Origin: an uncultured Pirellulaceae bacterium | GTDB lineage: Bacteria > Planctomycetota > Planctomycetia > Pirellulales > Pirellulaceae | DNA length: 51,882 bases | Direction of reading: 5' to 3' | Assembly: GCA_937928555.1 (NCBI GenBank) | Contig: CALFWR010000010.1 | Location: 1 to 51,882 of the forward strand | Shown here: positions 41,786 to 50,575 of the stretch, one piece after another | Layout of the letters: each line of letters begins with the position of its first letter | How positions within the stretch are numbered: the stretch's first letter is position 1 | Made by a program: the position numbers and the translations under genes | The notes under the pieces: generated by a model | Seen by the model: the letters and a program-made list of their open reading frames with translations, nothing else | Database searches by the model: none | What the model was told of the DNA's origin: nothing

Positions 41786-43243
41786 TTATTCGATTCGCCC
41801 AAGTAGTGCTTTGAAGTAGTCCCAGAATTTGGCCACGCTCGCGATGTGGCACTTTTCATCTGGTGAATGGGGATTCCGGATCGTGGGACCAAACGACACC
41901 ATGTCCATCTGCGGGTAGTGGCTTCCGATGATGCCGCACTCCAACCCGGCATGCACCGCGTTGACCCGGGGCTGGACGTCGTACATTTCCACGTACAGTT
42001 GCTTCATCTGTTGCAGCAGCGCCGATTCGGCGTTGGGTTCCCAACCCGGATAGTCGCCCGAATGAATGGTCTTTCCGTCAAGCTTTTCAAACGCCGCTTC
42101 GATGTCGCGGATGACTTTCGTTTTCTCGTCCTCGACACTGCTGCGGCTGAGAAAGTCCACCGTAACAGACTGCGGCGCGATCGAAACTTTGGCAAGGTTG
42201 GTTGAACTCTCCACCAGACCTTCGACCGTTTGGCTCATCGAGATAACACCCGCAGGAGCTGCTGCGATCGCCGCCACCAGTTCGCCAAGTAATTTCTCTG
42301 GCAGCACCTGTTGGATGGATTTTTCTGACTCGAGGGACACGATCGACAGCTCGCCATCAGCGGCGGCGAATTCGGATTTGATTGTTTTCGAAACGTCCGC
42401 AACGGCAGCGGCAAAAGCCTCCACGTCACCGATCACATTCAAAGTCGCAAATGACTCTCTGGGAATTGCATTCCGCAAGCTGCCTCCGTTGAGCGAGGCA
42501 ACTTCGAAACTGAATCCCGATTGCTCCATGCAGGCCCGAAAGATCCGATTCATGATCAAGTTTGCGTTTCCCCGCCCGAGGTGTATCTCACAACCTGAAT
42601 GACCGCCCAAGAGACCCGTGACGGCTAGGTCCATCGGCGTACCGGGGCTTGATTTGACAAATTCTGCTTGCAGCGAAAACGTCGAATCGATCCCTCCGGC
42701 GCAGCCGATCGTCAATTCGCCTTCGTCTTCGGTGTCGGTGTTTAGCAGCATCCTTCCTTTCAGCAGGTCTCCGCTGAGCTCCAAAGCGCCCGTCATGCCG
42801 GTCTCTTCGTCGATCGTAAACAGGCCTTCTAGGGGCGGGTGCGGAAAATCATCCGACGCCAACACGGCAAGGATCGAAGCCACTCCAATGCCATTGTCGG
42901 CGCCAAGTGTGGTGCCGTTGGCTTTGACCCATTGGCCATCGATCACCGATTCGATTCCCTGAACGAGAAAGTCGAATTCGACGTCCGCATTTTTCTGGTG
43001 AACCATATCCAGATGGGCCTGCAAAACGACCGGCGTGCAAGATTCTTTTCCGGGCGTCGCGGGCTTGCGAATGACAACGTTGCCGATCGAGTCGGTGACG
43101 TACTCCAACCCCATCTCTGCTGCGGCATCCTTGATGAACTGGATGACTTTTTCTTCTTTTTTGGATGGGCGTGGGACAGCGTTAAGCCGCTCAAACCAGG
43201 TCCAAATTTCAGCGGGAGCAAGATTGGCAACAGTGGAATTCAT
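41786..43243 (-). CDS. pepD: Cytosol non-specific dipeptidase (PepD, M20)
   Basis: 485 aa from ATG 43243, the length of E. coli PepD. M20 zinc-peptidase signatures: VVLQAHLDMVHQK (first metal ligand H), GTTLGADNGIGVAS (D bridging), TIDEETGMTGA (catalytic E and second ligand), LLNTDTEDEGELTIGCAGG, and VNAVHAGLECGIIG (late His). The lid domain is between. The enzyme cuts dipeptides such as carnosine-like and Xaa-Gly. No leader is seen, so it is cytoplasmic. An in-frame ATG at 43261 is possible but would add six residues without a binding site. Confidence 0.93.
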   Translation of the reverse strand: MNSTVANLAPAEIWTWFERLNAVPRPSKKEEKVIQFIKDAAAEMGLEYVTDSIGNVVIRKPATPGKESCTPVVLQAHLDMVHQKNADVEFDFLVQGIESVIDGQWVKANGTTLGADNGIGVASILAVLASDDFPHPPLEGLFTIDEETGMTGALELSGDLLKGRMLLNTDTEDEGELTIGCAGGIDSTFSLQAEFVKSSPGTPMDLAVTGLLGGHSGCEIHLGRGNANLIMNRIFRACMEQSGFSFEVASLNGGSLRNAIPRESFATLNVIGDVEAFAAAVADVSKTIKSEFAAADGELSIVSLESEKSIQQVLPEKLLGELVAAIAAAPAGVISMSQTVEGLVESSTNLAKVSIAPQSVTVDFLSRSSVEDEKTKVIRDIEAAFEKLDGKTIHSGDYPGWEPNAESALLQQMKQLYVEMYDVQPRVNAVHAGLECGIIGSHYPQMDMVSFGPTIRNPHSPDEKCHIASVAKFWDYFKALLGRIE

Positions 43244-43352
43244 CAGGGATCCGGTTTGCAATGGGTACAGACAAATACGTTAACGTCTCGCTGACAACGT
43301 CAGCACCTTGGACAGGTCGTAAAGGCCGAACAGGTTTGGCGAGATAAGGATT

Positions 43353-43925
43353 TCAGTGTTCCCCGGTTGGGACTGCCTGGCCATCGGCAAATTCACAGTA
43401 GTACGTCGCCCGGTTTGAATCGGGACGTCTGGCGTAAATTCTGGCCGATTTGAGTTCGTTGTAGCGAAGCGAAAACCTCGCACCAGTTCGTGTCAGAAAG
43501 CTGTCCAACCTGAAAATCCGCGTGGATCCCGCTGGTATCGGCTGGTTGTCACGAATCTGATAGTACTTGTTGACTTGGATGTTCAGCTGCGTCCATTCTT
43601 CATCTTCAAGGTTGGTCACGACAAGGTCTCCGCCCTGGAACTCGTCTCTCTCGCGATAGTCCACCGCATAGAACTCCTGGTCGGGCAATCCGGTGGAAGA
43701 AATTTTTGCTTTCAACTGGCCTTCATAGACTTGTGGCATGTAATTCCACAGCAACAACACCGTCGCTACGGGAACGATACACATCAGCGAAAGCATCGTC
43801 GTCAGCCCACGGTGGGAAAGCCTCGGTGATCCCTGGACTGCCGACGAAGTCCCTTCGGTCACGTTTTGGCTACCCGTTTGGGTGCTCCACGGATCTGGTT
43901 TTGGAGATTGGGTTGATTCACTCAT
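43353..43925 (-). CDS. Hypothetical membrane protein
   Basis: 190 aa from ATG 43925 (MSESTQSPKPDPW). A Ser/Thr/Pro-rich cytoplasmic N-terminus (about 1-40), a single membrane helix (about 44-62, LTTMLSLMCIVPVATVLLLWNYM) and a soluble beta-rich domain (about 65-190, with GLPDQEFYAVDYRERDE, ADGQAVPTGEH). I do not recognise the family. Divergent from the RegB-like kinase gene, with about 90 bp between starts. Confidence 0.65.
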   Translation of the reverse strand: MSESTQSPKPDPWSTQTGSQNVTEGTSSAVQGSPRLSHRGLTTMLSLMCIVPVATVLLLWNYMPQVYEGQLKAKISSTGLPDQEFYAVDYRERDEFQGGDLVVTNLEDEEWTQLNIQVNKYYQIRDNQPIPAGSTRIFRLDSFLTRTGARFSLRYNELKSARIYARRPDSNRATYYCEFADGQAVPTGEH

Positions 43926-44015
43926 GGAATTGCGGTGGTTGTTGGACGGCCCAATCAAAGGCAAACTGCACTCTTGAGCCGAACCACTATTGTCCTTATT
44001 TTGCCTCAGGGGCCA

Positions 44016-45326
44016 ATGGATACTTTTTCAGATCGCTACCGAATCAACACGCGTTGGCTAATCAAGCTGCGGTGGGTGGCAATTTTTGGCCAGTTACTCA
44101 CGATCGTAGCGACCATCGGGCTATTCCGGATTCAGCTTCCTACCGTTTGGGCGCTCATCGCCGCGATTTCGGTGACGGTGGCATCCAATCTGATTCTTGC
44201 CTTCTGGTTCTCAAAATCGACTCAGTCGGGCCAAACCGACGCACCATGGGATCTGATTCTGGGCATCGTGCTGATGATGGACCTTTTTTCATTGACGACA
44301 TTGCTGTTTGCCACCGGTGGACCCAACAACCCGTTTGCACTTTTCTTTTTCGTGAACGTCAGCCTTTCAGCCCTAGTGCTGAACCGGAATTGGGCCTGGG
44401 CGCTTAACGTGATGTCGATCCTGTGCTTCGCATTTCTGCTCTACGAACATTTCCCAATCGAAAGACTGGATCTGGGGCTGGACTCGGTTCGCAGCCGCGG
44501 CAACGTCACGCTGCAACATGCCGGCCTGTTGGTTGCGTTCACGACCTGCACCAGCGTGATTGTGTACTTCATGAATCGACTTACCGACGAAGTCCGCCAG
44601 CAACAGACCGCCGTCCGCCGCGCCGAAGAATCAAAGGCCCGATTTGAAAAGATCGAAGCCCTGGGGACACTCGCCGCCGGCGCCGCTCACGAGCTTGCCA
44701 CGCCCCTTTCGACGATCGCGATTGTCGCACGGGACGTCGAAAAGGCATTCGAACAACACCCTCCCGAGTTTCCGGGGTCCGAAGACGTGGTCGATGATGT
44801 GATTCTGATCCGAAGTCAGCTGGACCGCTGTCGCGGAATCCTTGACCGAATGTCCAGCCATGCCGGAGAAAGCATTGGTGAGCAAATGCAACCGGTGACC
44901 GTCACAGAGCTGATCGAGCATTCTTTGGAAGGCCTGTTGGAAAGCGAAAGAGTCCGCATCGAACTGCCCAACGAAGCCGACAACTGGCAAGCCAGCGTTC
45001 CTCTGGTTGCTCTCAGTCAGGCCATTCGCGGATTGATCAAAAACGGTATCGATGCCGATCCATCGGGAAAGCCCATTATTGTTTCCGCAGCGAAAACCGG
45101 AACCGAGTTCCGGATCGAAATCGAAGACCGGGGCCAGGGAATGGCCAAAGAGATTCTCGACCGCGTCAGCGAACCTTTCTTCACCACCAAATCACCCGGT
45201 AAAGGCATGGGCTTGGGGGTGTTTCTCGCGATCAACGTTTTGCGCAGTGTCGATGGTGATGTTCAATATCGATCGCGCCCGGGATCGGGAACGATAGCCA
45301 CCGTTTCCTTTCGCGGCCAATCGTAG
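44016..45326 (+). CDS. regB: RegB/PrrB-type redox-responsive sensor histidine kinase
   Basis: 436 aa from ATG 44016 (GGGG lies 5 bases upstream). Six membrane segments at the N-terminus (about 20-165) contain FATGGPNNPFALFFF, the GGxxNPF quinone-sensing motif of RegB. The histidine box is AAGAAHELATPLSTIAIVARD, and the ATP site is EDRGQGMAKE and TTKSPGKGMGLGVFLA. A conserved DRCRGILDRMS segment follows the His box. RegB senses quinone redox state in the membrane and phosphorylates RegA. The matching RegA-like regulator is at 48536, three genes away. A frame to 43935 lacks a binding site and disrupts the first helix. Confidence 0.85.
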   Translation: MDTFSDRYRINTRWLIKLRWVAIFGQLLTIVATIGLFRIQLPTVWALIAAISVTVASNLILAFWFSKSTQSGQTDAPWDLILGIVLMMDLFSLTTLLFATGGPNNPFALFFFVNVSLSALVLNRNWAWALNVMSILCFAFLLYEHFPIERLDLGLDSVRSRGNVTLQHAGLLVAFTTCTSVIVYFMNRLTDEVRQQQTAVRRAEESKARFEKIEALGTLAAGAAHELATPLSTIAIVARDVEKAFEQHPPEFPGSEDVVDDVILIRSQLDRCRGILDRMSSHAGESIGEQMQPVTVTELIEHSLEGLLESERVRIELPNEADNWQASVPLVALSQAIRGLIKNGIDADPSGKPIIVSAAKTGTEFRIEIEDRGQGMAKEILDRVSEPFFTTKSPGKGMGLGVFLAINVLRSVDGDVQYRSRPGSGTIATVSFRGQS

Positions 45327-45498
45327 CCGCAGCAGGAAAAGAGCCAACGCTTTGATGCTTCACCAACTCCCGCACAACACGTCACCAAAAAAAATGGCTA
45401 CGGCCTGGAAACCACAACCACGAAATGACCATTAACGACATGAAGCGACTCGCAGAACTAATCCACGAGCCGCGTAGGGGATGGTCGCTGAAGTTTCT

Positions 45499-45590
45499 CT
45501 AGTCGCGATTCGGTCGCAAACCAAGCCCCATGATTCCCAGTCCAAGGAAAACCACCGAAGAAGGCTCTGGAACTGCTACCGAACCAAATC
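45499..45590 (-). pseudogene. Orphan PEP-CTERM tail, rest of the gene lost
   Basis: On the minus strand the frame reads GSVAVPEPSSVVFLGLGIMGLGLRPNRD and then a stop (TAG at 45499-45501). This is a complete VPEP sorting tail with one membrane helix and a basic end. Upstream (to the right) the frame hits TAA almost immediately, and a MITE begins at 45612. It is the decayed 3' end of a PEP-CTERM gene. Confidence 0.6.
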
Positions 45591-45611
45591 TTTAATCCGG
45601 TTTTAAATAAA

Positions 45612-45798
45612 CCCGGATTATTCACGAGGCGTGGGCGTCAGAATCAGTTGAGACAGTGATCCGCGACTCAGATACGATGAAACGATCGTTGTGGTTTTCA
45701 TCTACCGGATGATTTACATTTCTTGTTGAAGTTCAGCTTTTCTCTTGCTCCTGTTGGTCAGACGTAGAATTAACGCCCGTCGTCGTGAATAATCCGGG
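45612..45798 (+). mobile_element. MITE family 1, TSD ATAAA
   Basis: 187 bp with perfect 5-bp duplications ATAAA (45607-45611 and 45799-45803). It lies between the PEP-CTERM remnant and an intact PEP-CTERM gene. Confidence 0.95.
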
Positions 45799-45839
45799 AT
45801 AAATTGACATTGCCGAAGCAATGCCGTTCCGCAGCCAAG

Positions 45840-46433
45840 TTAGTTGCGCCGGCGACGAAGACCGAACAAGCAAGCGAGGCCGGCGATCACGACACCGCTG
45901 GTCGGTTCAGGTACCGCAGTCGCTGACAAAGATGACAACACTGCAAACGAATCGGCTTCAGAACTATTGTTGGTCAACGTCAGGCTTCGGACGGGACCAG
46001 TGAAATTGAAGTCGGTAAAAGCATTGCTGAAGGTAAAAGTCTCTAACAGCGTACCGCTCGCGTCGAACGAGGATATGCTACCGTCACCAACACCAAGAGT
46101 CGTGTTGCCAGGAACAGTTGAACTGGCCCCACCCGTTATTTCACCATTGGAGTTGCGGCCGTTAGCGGTCACGATCGCGTCTACGTCTAGGGTGATGTTC
46201 GTAGATTGTCCAGCTCCGACGACATAGGCACGATTGCTGCCCACGTAGAGGCTGCCGTTGTTAAAGAAACCAACGGTGCCCGGTGTACCGAACGTAGCGT
46301 TGATCCCACCGTTCGAGATTACGATAGGCGCGCCATTATTTGCGGGCAAACTACTAAAGTTGGTGAAGAATTGACCAAATGCTGGTGTGGCCATCGCCAA
46401 TGTGATTGCGAAAATAGTAAATAGCTTTGTCAT
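45840..46433 (-). CDS. PEP-CTERM secreted protein
   Basis: 197 aa. Signal peptide MTKLFTIFAITLAMATPAFGQ. The middle is Asn/Gly/Ser/Thr-rich (SNGGINATFGTPGTV, NGRNSNGEITGGASS), as for surface beta-sheet proteins, and the tail VPEPTSGVVIAGLACLFGLRRRRN carries the exosortase signal. No enzymatic motif is seen. It lies between the RegB-like kinase gene and the BCCT transporter gene. Confidence 0.88.
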   Translation of the reverse strand: MTKLFTIFAITLAMATPAFGQFFTNFSSLPANNGAPIVISNGGINATFGTPGTVGFFNNGSLYVGSNRAYVVGAGQSTNITLDVDAIVTANGRNSNGEITGGASSTVPGNTTLGVGDGSISSFDASGTLLETFTFSNAFTDFNFTGPVRSLTLTNNSSEADSFAVLSSLSATAVPEPTSGVVIAGLACLFGLRRRRN

Positions 46434-46814
46434 TGGGGTGCTTACCTTTAGGAGTAGAGTACTTGTGTGGCTAATGAAGACAGTGACATTAGCGTCTTGT
46501 TAGTGTTATCGAAGTTTGTAAACAAAGTCGAAAATCGCCGCCCCACAGAGGCGTCGGTTGCAATGCTAACGCCGTCGATGGACGTAGTAACCGATAGCTT
46601 TCGGTAGAAAGGCAAGCCATTATGGCGATTGCAAATCCACCACCGCCATCGTTAGTGATCTCAAAATCGTCTGAGTGCATATTGTCGTTCAAGCCACGGT
46701 CCGTCTCAACAATGTTTCTTTTTCCCAGGTTTTTGAGCAAGTACCGAGATGTCCGGTCCCAGAATCCCGTTTCGCGTGGAAAATTGGTTAACATTTGCAC
46801 AATCGGAATGACGG
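46434..46814. other. Intergenic region between divergent genes
   Basis: 381 bp between the PEP-CTERM gene and the BCCT gene. A 103-codon minus-strand frame at 46489-46800 has no binding site or recognisable motif and is likely spurious. Promoters for both genes are expected here, but none could be placed. Confidence 0.5.
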
Positions 46815-48383
46815 ATGAACCAGAAAAACAGCCCTAAACTGAATCACGTCGTTTTCTGGCCGCCATTTCTGCTACTTGTTGCCGCAGTGGGGCTGAACTT
46901 TCTGGGACCGGACAGCAAAGACGAAAAAGGCGAGCCCGTTAAAGGAGCTTTCTCGACCGCTGTCGATTCCGCCAACGGCTGGGTACTGGCAAACTTTAGC
47001 TGGCTCTTCACGCTGTGTGCCTTTCTCTCGCTGATCCTCTGTGTCTGGATCTGCCTTTCGGGCTTTGGCAAAGTCCGCATCGGTGGCGAAAAGGCCAAAC
47101 CGTTGATGAGTTTGTGGAACTGGTTTTCGATCACGATCTGCACCACCATCGCGATTGGCATTCTGTTCTGGTCCACCGCCGAACCGGTCAAACATTTCAC
47201 CGCGCCACCGGCCAACCTAGGCATTGCCGCCGGCACACCCCAAGCCGCCACGTTTGCACTTTCCACGATGTACCTTCACTGGTCGTTCACGCCCTACGCG
47301 ATCTACTGCGTTGCATCGTTGATGTTTGCCTTTGCGTACTACAACATGAAACGGCCCTTCTCACTCGGGTCCACGCTCAGCCCGCTGCTGGGCGAGTGGT
47401 CCACCGGCAAAGGCGGCAACGTCATCGATGCGGTTTGCCTTTACTCGTTGGTCGCGGGAATGGCCGCCGCCCTGGGGGCGGGAATTCTGATGCTCTCTGG
47501 GGGACTCAGTGAAGTCTTTGGCCTGCCAAGCAACAAATGGGTGTGGGCAGCGATTGCCGCGGCCATCGTGTCGACCTTTATCGTTTCCAGTGCCACCGGT
47601 CTGATGAAAGGCATCCGCATCCTTTCAGACATCAACACAAAACTGCTTTTCGGTTTGGCGCTGCTGGCGTTTGTTTGTGGCCCGACGATGTTCATTCTTT
47701 CCCAAGCCGCAACTTCGCTGCTCGATTACGGCGTGACATTCGTGCCGCGGAACATGCAGTTCTTTCCCCAGCAATGGGGCAAGGACTGGACGGTCTTCTA
47801 CTGGGCCGTTTGGCTGGCATGGGCGCCGGTGACCGCGTGCTTCCTAGGAAGGATCTCTTACGGCCGCACCGTTCGCGAGTTCATGCTGGTGAATTTCCTG
47901 CTACCGTCGATTTTTGCGATTGTGTGGATGTCGATCTTCAGTGGGACAGCGTTGCATCAGGAGATCAACATGGAAAACCTTGCCGTGATCGCCAATGACC
48001 CGGCGCGGGGCGCACAGTTTGTGTCCTATGAAGTCTTCAAGCAGTTTCCTTTCGCAACAGCGATCATCATTTTCTACATGCTCAGTGCGTTTGTGTGCTT
48101 TGTGACCAGTTCCGATTCCAACATGTCCGCAATGGCCAGCATTTCGTCGTCCGGTATTTCGCCCGATAACCCCGAAGGCAACCCACGCCTGAAGATCATC
48201 TGGGGCGTCTCGGTCGGAACCGTGGCCTGGGTCATGATTGCTTTCACAGGAGGTGTCGAAGGGATTCGGATTTTGTCGAATCTGGGGGGTTTTCCCGCTG
48301 CAATCCTTCATTTGCTAATTTTGGCCTCGCTTGCCCGCGTCATTCTTGCTCACAAGGCGCTCAGCCAGGTTGACGCAGGTTAG
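46815..48383 (+). CDS. BCCT-family (betaine/choline/carnitine) transporter
   Basis: 522 aa. Twelve hydrophobic segments. The BCCT core region is recognisable: MSLWNWFSITICTTIAIGILFWSTAEPVKHF (about 94-125), LHWSFTPYAIYCVASLMFAFAYYN, and KDWTVFYWAVWLAWAPVTACFLGRISYGRTVREFM. The last contains the aromatic W-x-x-x-W-A box found in the substrate region. Family members import betaine, carnitine or choline using Na+ or H+ gradients for osmotic protection. The substrate here is not certain. No betaine synthesis genes are nearby. Confidence 0.9.
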   Translation: MNQKNSPKLNHVVFWPPFLLLVAAVGLNFLGPDSKDEKGEPVKGAFSTAVDSANGWVLANFSWLFTLCAFLSLILCVWICLSGFGKVRIGGEKAKPLMSLWNWFSITICTTIAIGILFWSTAEPVKHFTAPPANLGIAAGTPQAATFALSTMYLHWSFTPYAIYCVASLMFAFAYYNMKRPFSLGSTLSPLLGEWSTGKGGNVIDAVCLYSLVAGMAAALGAGILMLSGGLSEVFGLPSNKWVWAAIAAAIVSTFIVSSATGLMKGIRILSDINTKLLFGLALLAFVCGPTMFILSQAATSLLDYGVTFVPRNMQFFPQQWGKDWTVFYWAVWLAWAPVTACFLGRISYGRTVREFMLVNFLLPSIFAIVWMSIFSGTALHQEINMENLAVIANDPARGAQFVSYEVFKQFPFATAIIIFYMLSAFVCFVTSSDSNMSAMASISSSGISPDNPEGNPRLKIIWGVSVGTVAWVMIAFTGGVEGIRILSNLGGFPAAILHLLILASLARVILAHKALSQVDAG

Positions 48384-48535
48384 AATCAGCGTGTGCTCGC
48401 GGTTAACACCACGATACCACGACAAGCAAATCATTGCGGATCACGATCAGGGGGTTTGAAACTGCCGAAGTCGTGTTCCGCCTGTTTACACTCAGCTCAA
48501 TAACCGATCGGCATCCATCCGACACTGGAGCCCCC

Positions 48536-49063
48536 ATGATTCGAAAAGAAACGATTCTTGTTTGCGACGACGATGACGTGCTGCGCAATCGGCTTGAGAA
48601 AGCATTCATCAATCGCAACTTCAAAGTCTACGTGGCAGGCAACTACGAAGAAGCCATCGAACTGGCGTCGTCGGAAAAGCCGTCCAAGGCCGTGCTGGAT
48701 CTGAAGATGCCAGGCAAATCGGGACTGGAACTTCTCCGCGACATCATCGCTTCGTCGCCCGAGACCGACTGCGTCATGCTGACCGGCTATGGAAGCATCA
48801 CTAACGCCGTCGATGCGGTGAAGATGGGCGCCGTCGGATACGTGACCAAGCCCGCCGATGCCGACGAAGTCCTGGCTGCGTTTGAAGAAAAGCAAACCGT
48901 CGACGCCGACGCGGAATTTCCTCCGCCATCTCTGGCGTCGGCACAGTGGGAGCACATTCAACGCGTGCTCGCCGAAGCCGGCGGCAACATCTCCGAAGCC
49001 GCTCGCCGCTTGGACATCCCACGCCGCACACTGCAGCGCAAACTAAAAAAGAACGCGCCGTAG
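48536..49063 (+). CDS. regA: RegA/PrrA-type response regulator
   Basis: 175 aa from ATG 48536. The receiver domain: ILVCDDDDVLRNRLEKAF (acidic pocket), KPSKAVLDLKMPGKSGLELL (phospho-Asp in LDLKMP), MLTGYGSITNAVDAVKMGAVGYVTKPADADEV. A short C-terminal Fis-type helix-turn-helix follows: VLAEAGGNISEAARRLDIPRRTLQRKL. This architecture and length fit the RegA/PrrA/ActR group, which controls redox-dependent metabolism genes. It is separated from the matching RegB-like kinase gene (44016) by a PEP-CTERM gene and the BCCT gene. Upstream frame (48434) is not used. Confidence 0.85.
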   Translation: MIRKETILVCDDDDVLRNRLEKAFINRNFKVYVAGNYEEAIELASSEKPSKAVLDLKMPGKSGLELLRDIIASSPETDCVMLTGYGSITNAVDAVKMGAVGYVTKPADADEVLAAFEEKQTVDADAEFPPPSLASAQWEHIQRVLAEAGGNISEAARRLDIPRRTLQRKLKKNAP

Positions 49064-49197
49064 TTTTTGAGTGAGACGGTAATTTGCCTGTTTTGAGCGT
49101 TTTGCAAGTTTCTCAGGGGGATTTCTCTGTTGGCTGCGACTGTTGGGGTGTGTAGTTTTTCGGGTACAGCCCGCCCTGCCCTACCAACGCCAGAACG

Positions 49198-49755
49198 ATG
49201 GACCAAACGCCGTATGAAAACCCTATCGACTGGGATCACGCGGTTGAAGCGCATCGCCGCTGGCTGCGCAAAGTCCTTCGTTGTCGTGTTGGTGACGCCC
49301 ACGCTGTCGATGATTTGATGCAGGAGATCGCGCTGACGATCGCCCGACAGTCAAAGGATCCCGGCACCGTTCCGCACGACCCTGCGAAAGTCGCTCCGTT
49401 TTTGTATCGCATCGCGGTCAGGCGAGCGGCAGACTTTCACCGAAACGCCAACCGCAAAACAAACCCTCAACCCATCGCCGACCTCGAACCGGGAGCCCGT
49501 GAACTGGAACCGCTCCAGTGGATGCTCAAAACCGAACAGGACATGCAACTTTGGTCCGCGATCGAATCGTTGGATCCCGAAAGCCGCGAAATCCTCATGC
49601 TTAAGTACACCGAAAACTGGAGCTACCAACAACTCGCCGATCACCTTGGCGTGACACCCAAAGCCATCGAACGGCGCTTGTCCCGCGCGAGAACGAATAT
49701 GAGAAAATCCCTCACTTCATTGATCAACAGGGAGAACCGTCATGCCCGCACATGA
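49198..49755 (+). CDS. ECF-type RNA polymerase sigma factor
   Basis: 185 aa. Region 2: WLRKVLRCRVGDAHAVDDLMQEIALTIAR with the DDLMQEI core. A linker (about 75-105) follows, then region 4: SAIESLDPESREILMLKYTENWSYQQLADHLGVTPKAIERRLSRARTNMRK with the helix-turn-helix. It should direct RNA polymerase to a set of stress or envelope genes. The stop codon lies inside the next gene, an anti-sigma-like protein, with 14 bp of overlap. Confidence 0.93.
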   Translation: MDQTPYENPIDWDHAVEAHRRWLRKVLRCRVGDAHAVDDLMQEIALTIARQSKDPGTVPHDPAKVAPFLYRIAVRRAADFHRNANRKTNPQPIADLEPGARELEPLQWMLKTEQDMQLWSAIESLDPESREILMLKYTENWSYQQLADHLGVTPKAIERRLSRARTNMRKSLTSLINRENRHART

Positions 49756-50470
49756 TTTCCATCCTGACTCCAAAACGTTGCAGCTACTTGTCGATGGCGA
49801 ACTGGACCAGTCCGCCGTTCGTAGGATCGTCAATCTGGCAGAAGATCAACCAGAGCAATGGCGCACCATCGCAATGACGTTCATCGAAGACCAACAGTTT
49901 CGCCAGTCATTTGCCAGTTTCGATCGCGACCGCCAACGGGCTACTCAAGCGCTTCCCCAACCGGTCACAACAGGCACTGCAGTGACACCGCGAACTTCGA
50001 GCCGCTTGCCTTTTACGATCCTGCAACTGCTTGCCACCGCCGCTGCGATTGCGGTGGCCGTCACACTCGGATTCATGCTCGGCGACAAAAACCAACCGCT
50101 TGTTTCCCAACCGGTCCAAAAAGACAGCCCGTCCATGATCGCTTCGACGCCAAAGGCTCCGGTGACCCAAGCAGAATTCGGGCCGGAGTACCGAATGGAA
50201 CTCGTTAACGTCGATGGCGAACCGGTTGGTTCCGAAGTGGAGCTTTACCGATTGGAAGACCTTCAACGAATCACCGGTCAACAGATCGGCGAATCTTTTT
50301 CGCTCAGCCAGGTGCTGCCCAATTCCGGGTTCACCCAACGGGCCCGCGACCGACTTTCCCGTTCCGGTTATCTGATCGACGAAGACACCCGCTACGTCTC
50401 GGGACAACTGGACGACGGCAGATCCTTTGTCGTCCCTGTCCGAAGTTACCGACTGAACACCTCGAACTGA
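49742..50470 (+). CDS. Anti-sigma-factor-like membrane protein
   Basis: 242 aa. A cytoplasmic N-terminus (about 1-85: DSKTLQLLVDGELDQSAVRRIVNLAEDQPEQWRTIAMTFIEDQQFRQSF), then a Pro/Thr stretch, a membrane helix (about 95-118, FTILQLLATAAAIAVAVTLGFMLG) and an extracytoplasmic part (about 120-242). Its position, overlapping a sigma factor gene by 14 bp, and the layout of a short helical N-terminus followed by one membrane helix fit an anti-sigma factor. No zinc-binding HxxxCxxC motif is seen, so it belongs to a non-ZAS type. The role is inferred. Confidence 0.7.
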   Translation: MPAHDFHPDSKTLQLLVDGELDQSAVRRIVNLAEDQPEQWRTIAMTFIEDQQFRQSFASFDRDRQRATQALPQPVTTGTAVTPRTSSRLPFTILQLLATAAAIAVAVTLGFMLGDKNQPLVSQPVQKDSPSMIASTPKAPVTQAEFGPEYRMELVNVDGEPVGSEVELYRLEDLQRITGQQIGESFSLSQVLPNSGFTQRARDRLSRSGYLIDEDTRYVSGQLDDGRSFVVPVRSYRLNTSN

Positions 50471-50575
50471 CACCTCGAACCGTTACCTGCACAATCACCT
50501 CTGTCCCACATCGTGAAACGACACCACACAAACCATCGATTTCAATCGCATCCTGTTGCTTTGGAGATAAAACCT

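Larger units (their letters stand above)
45327..45839. other. 513-bp stretch with MITE and a PEP-CTERM tail remnant
   Basis: No intact gene is seen. The MITE and remnant are listed separately. Confidence 0.6.

Noticed and set aside
46489..46800. A 103-codon minus-strand gene between two divergent genes
   Set aside because: No binding site or family signature; it occupies the expected promoter region.
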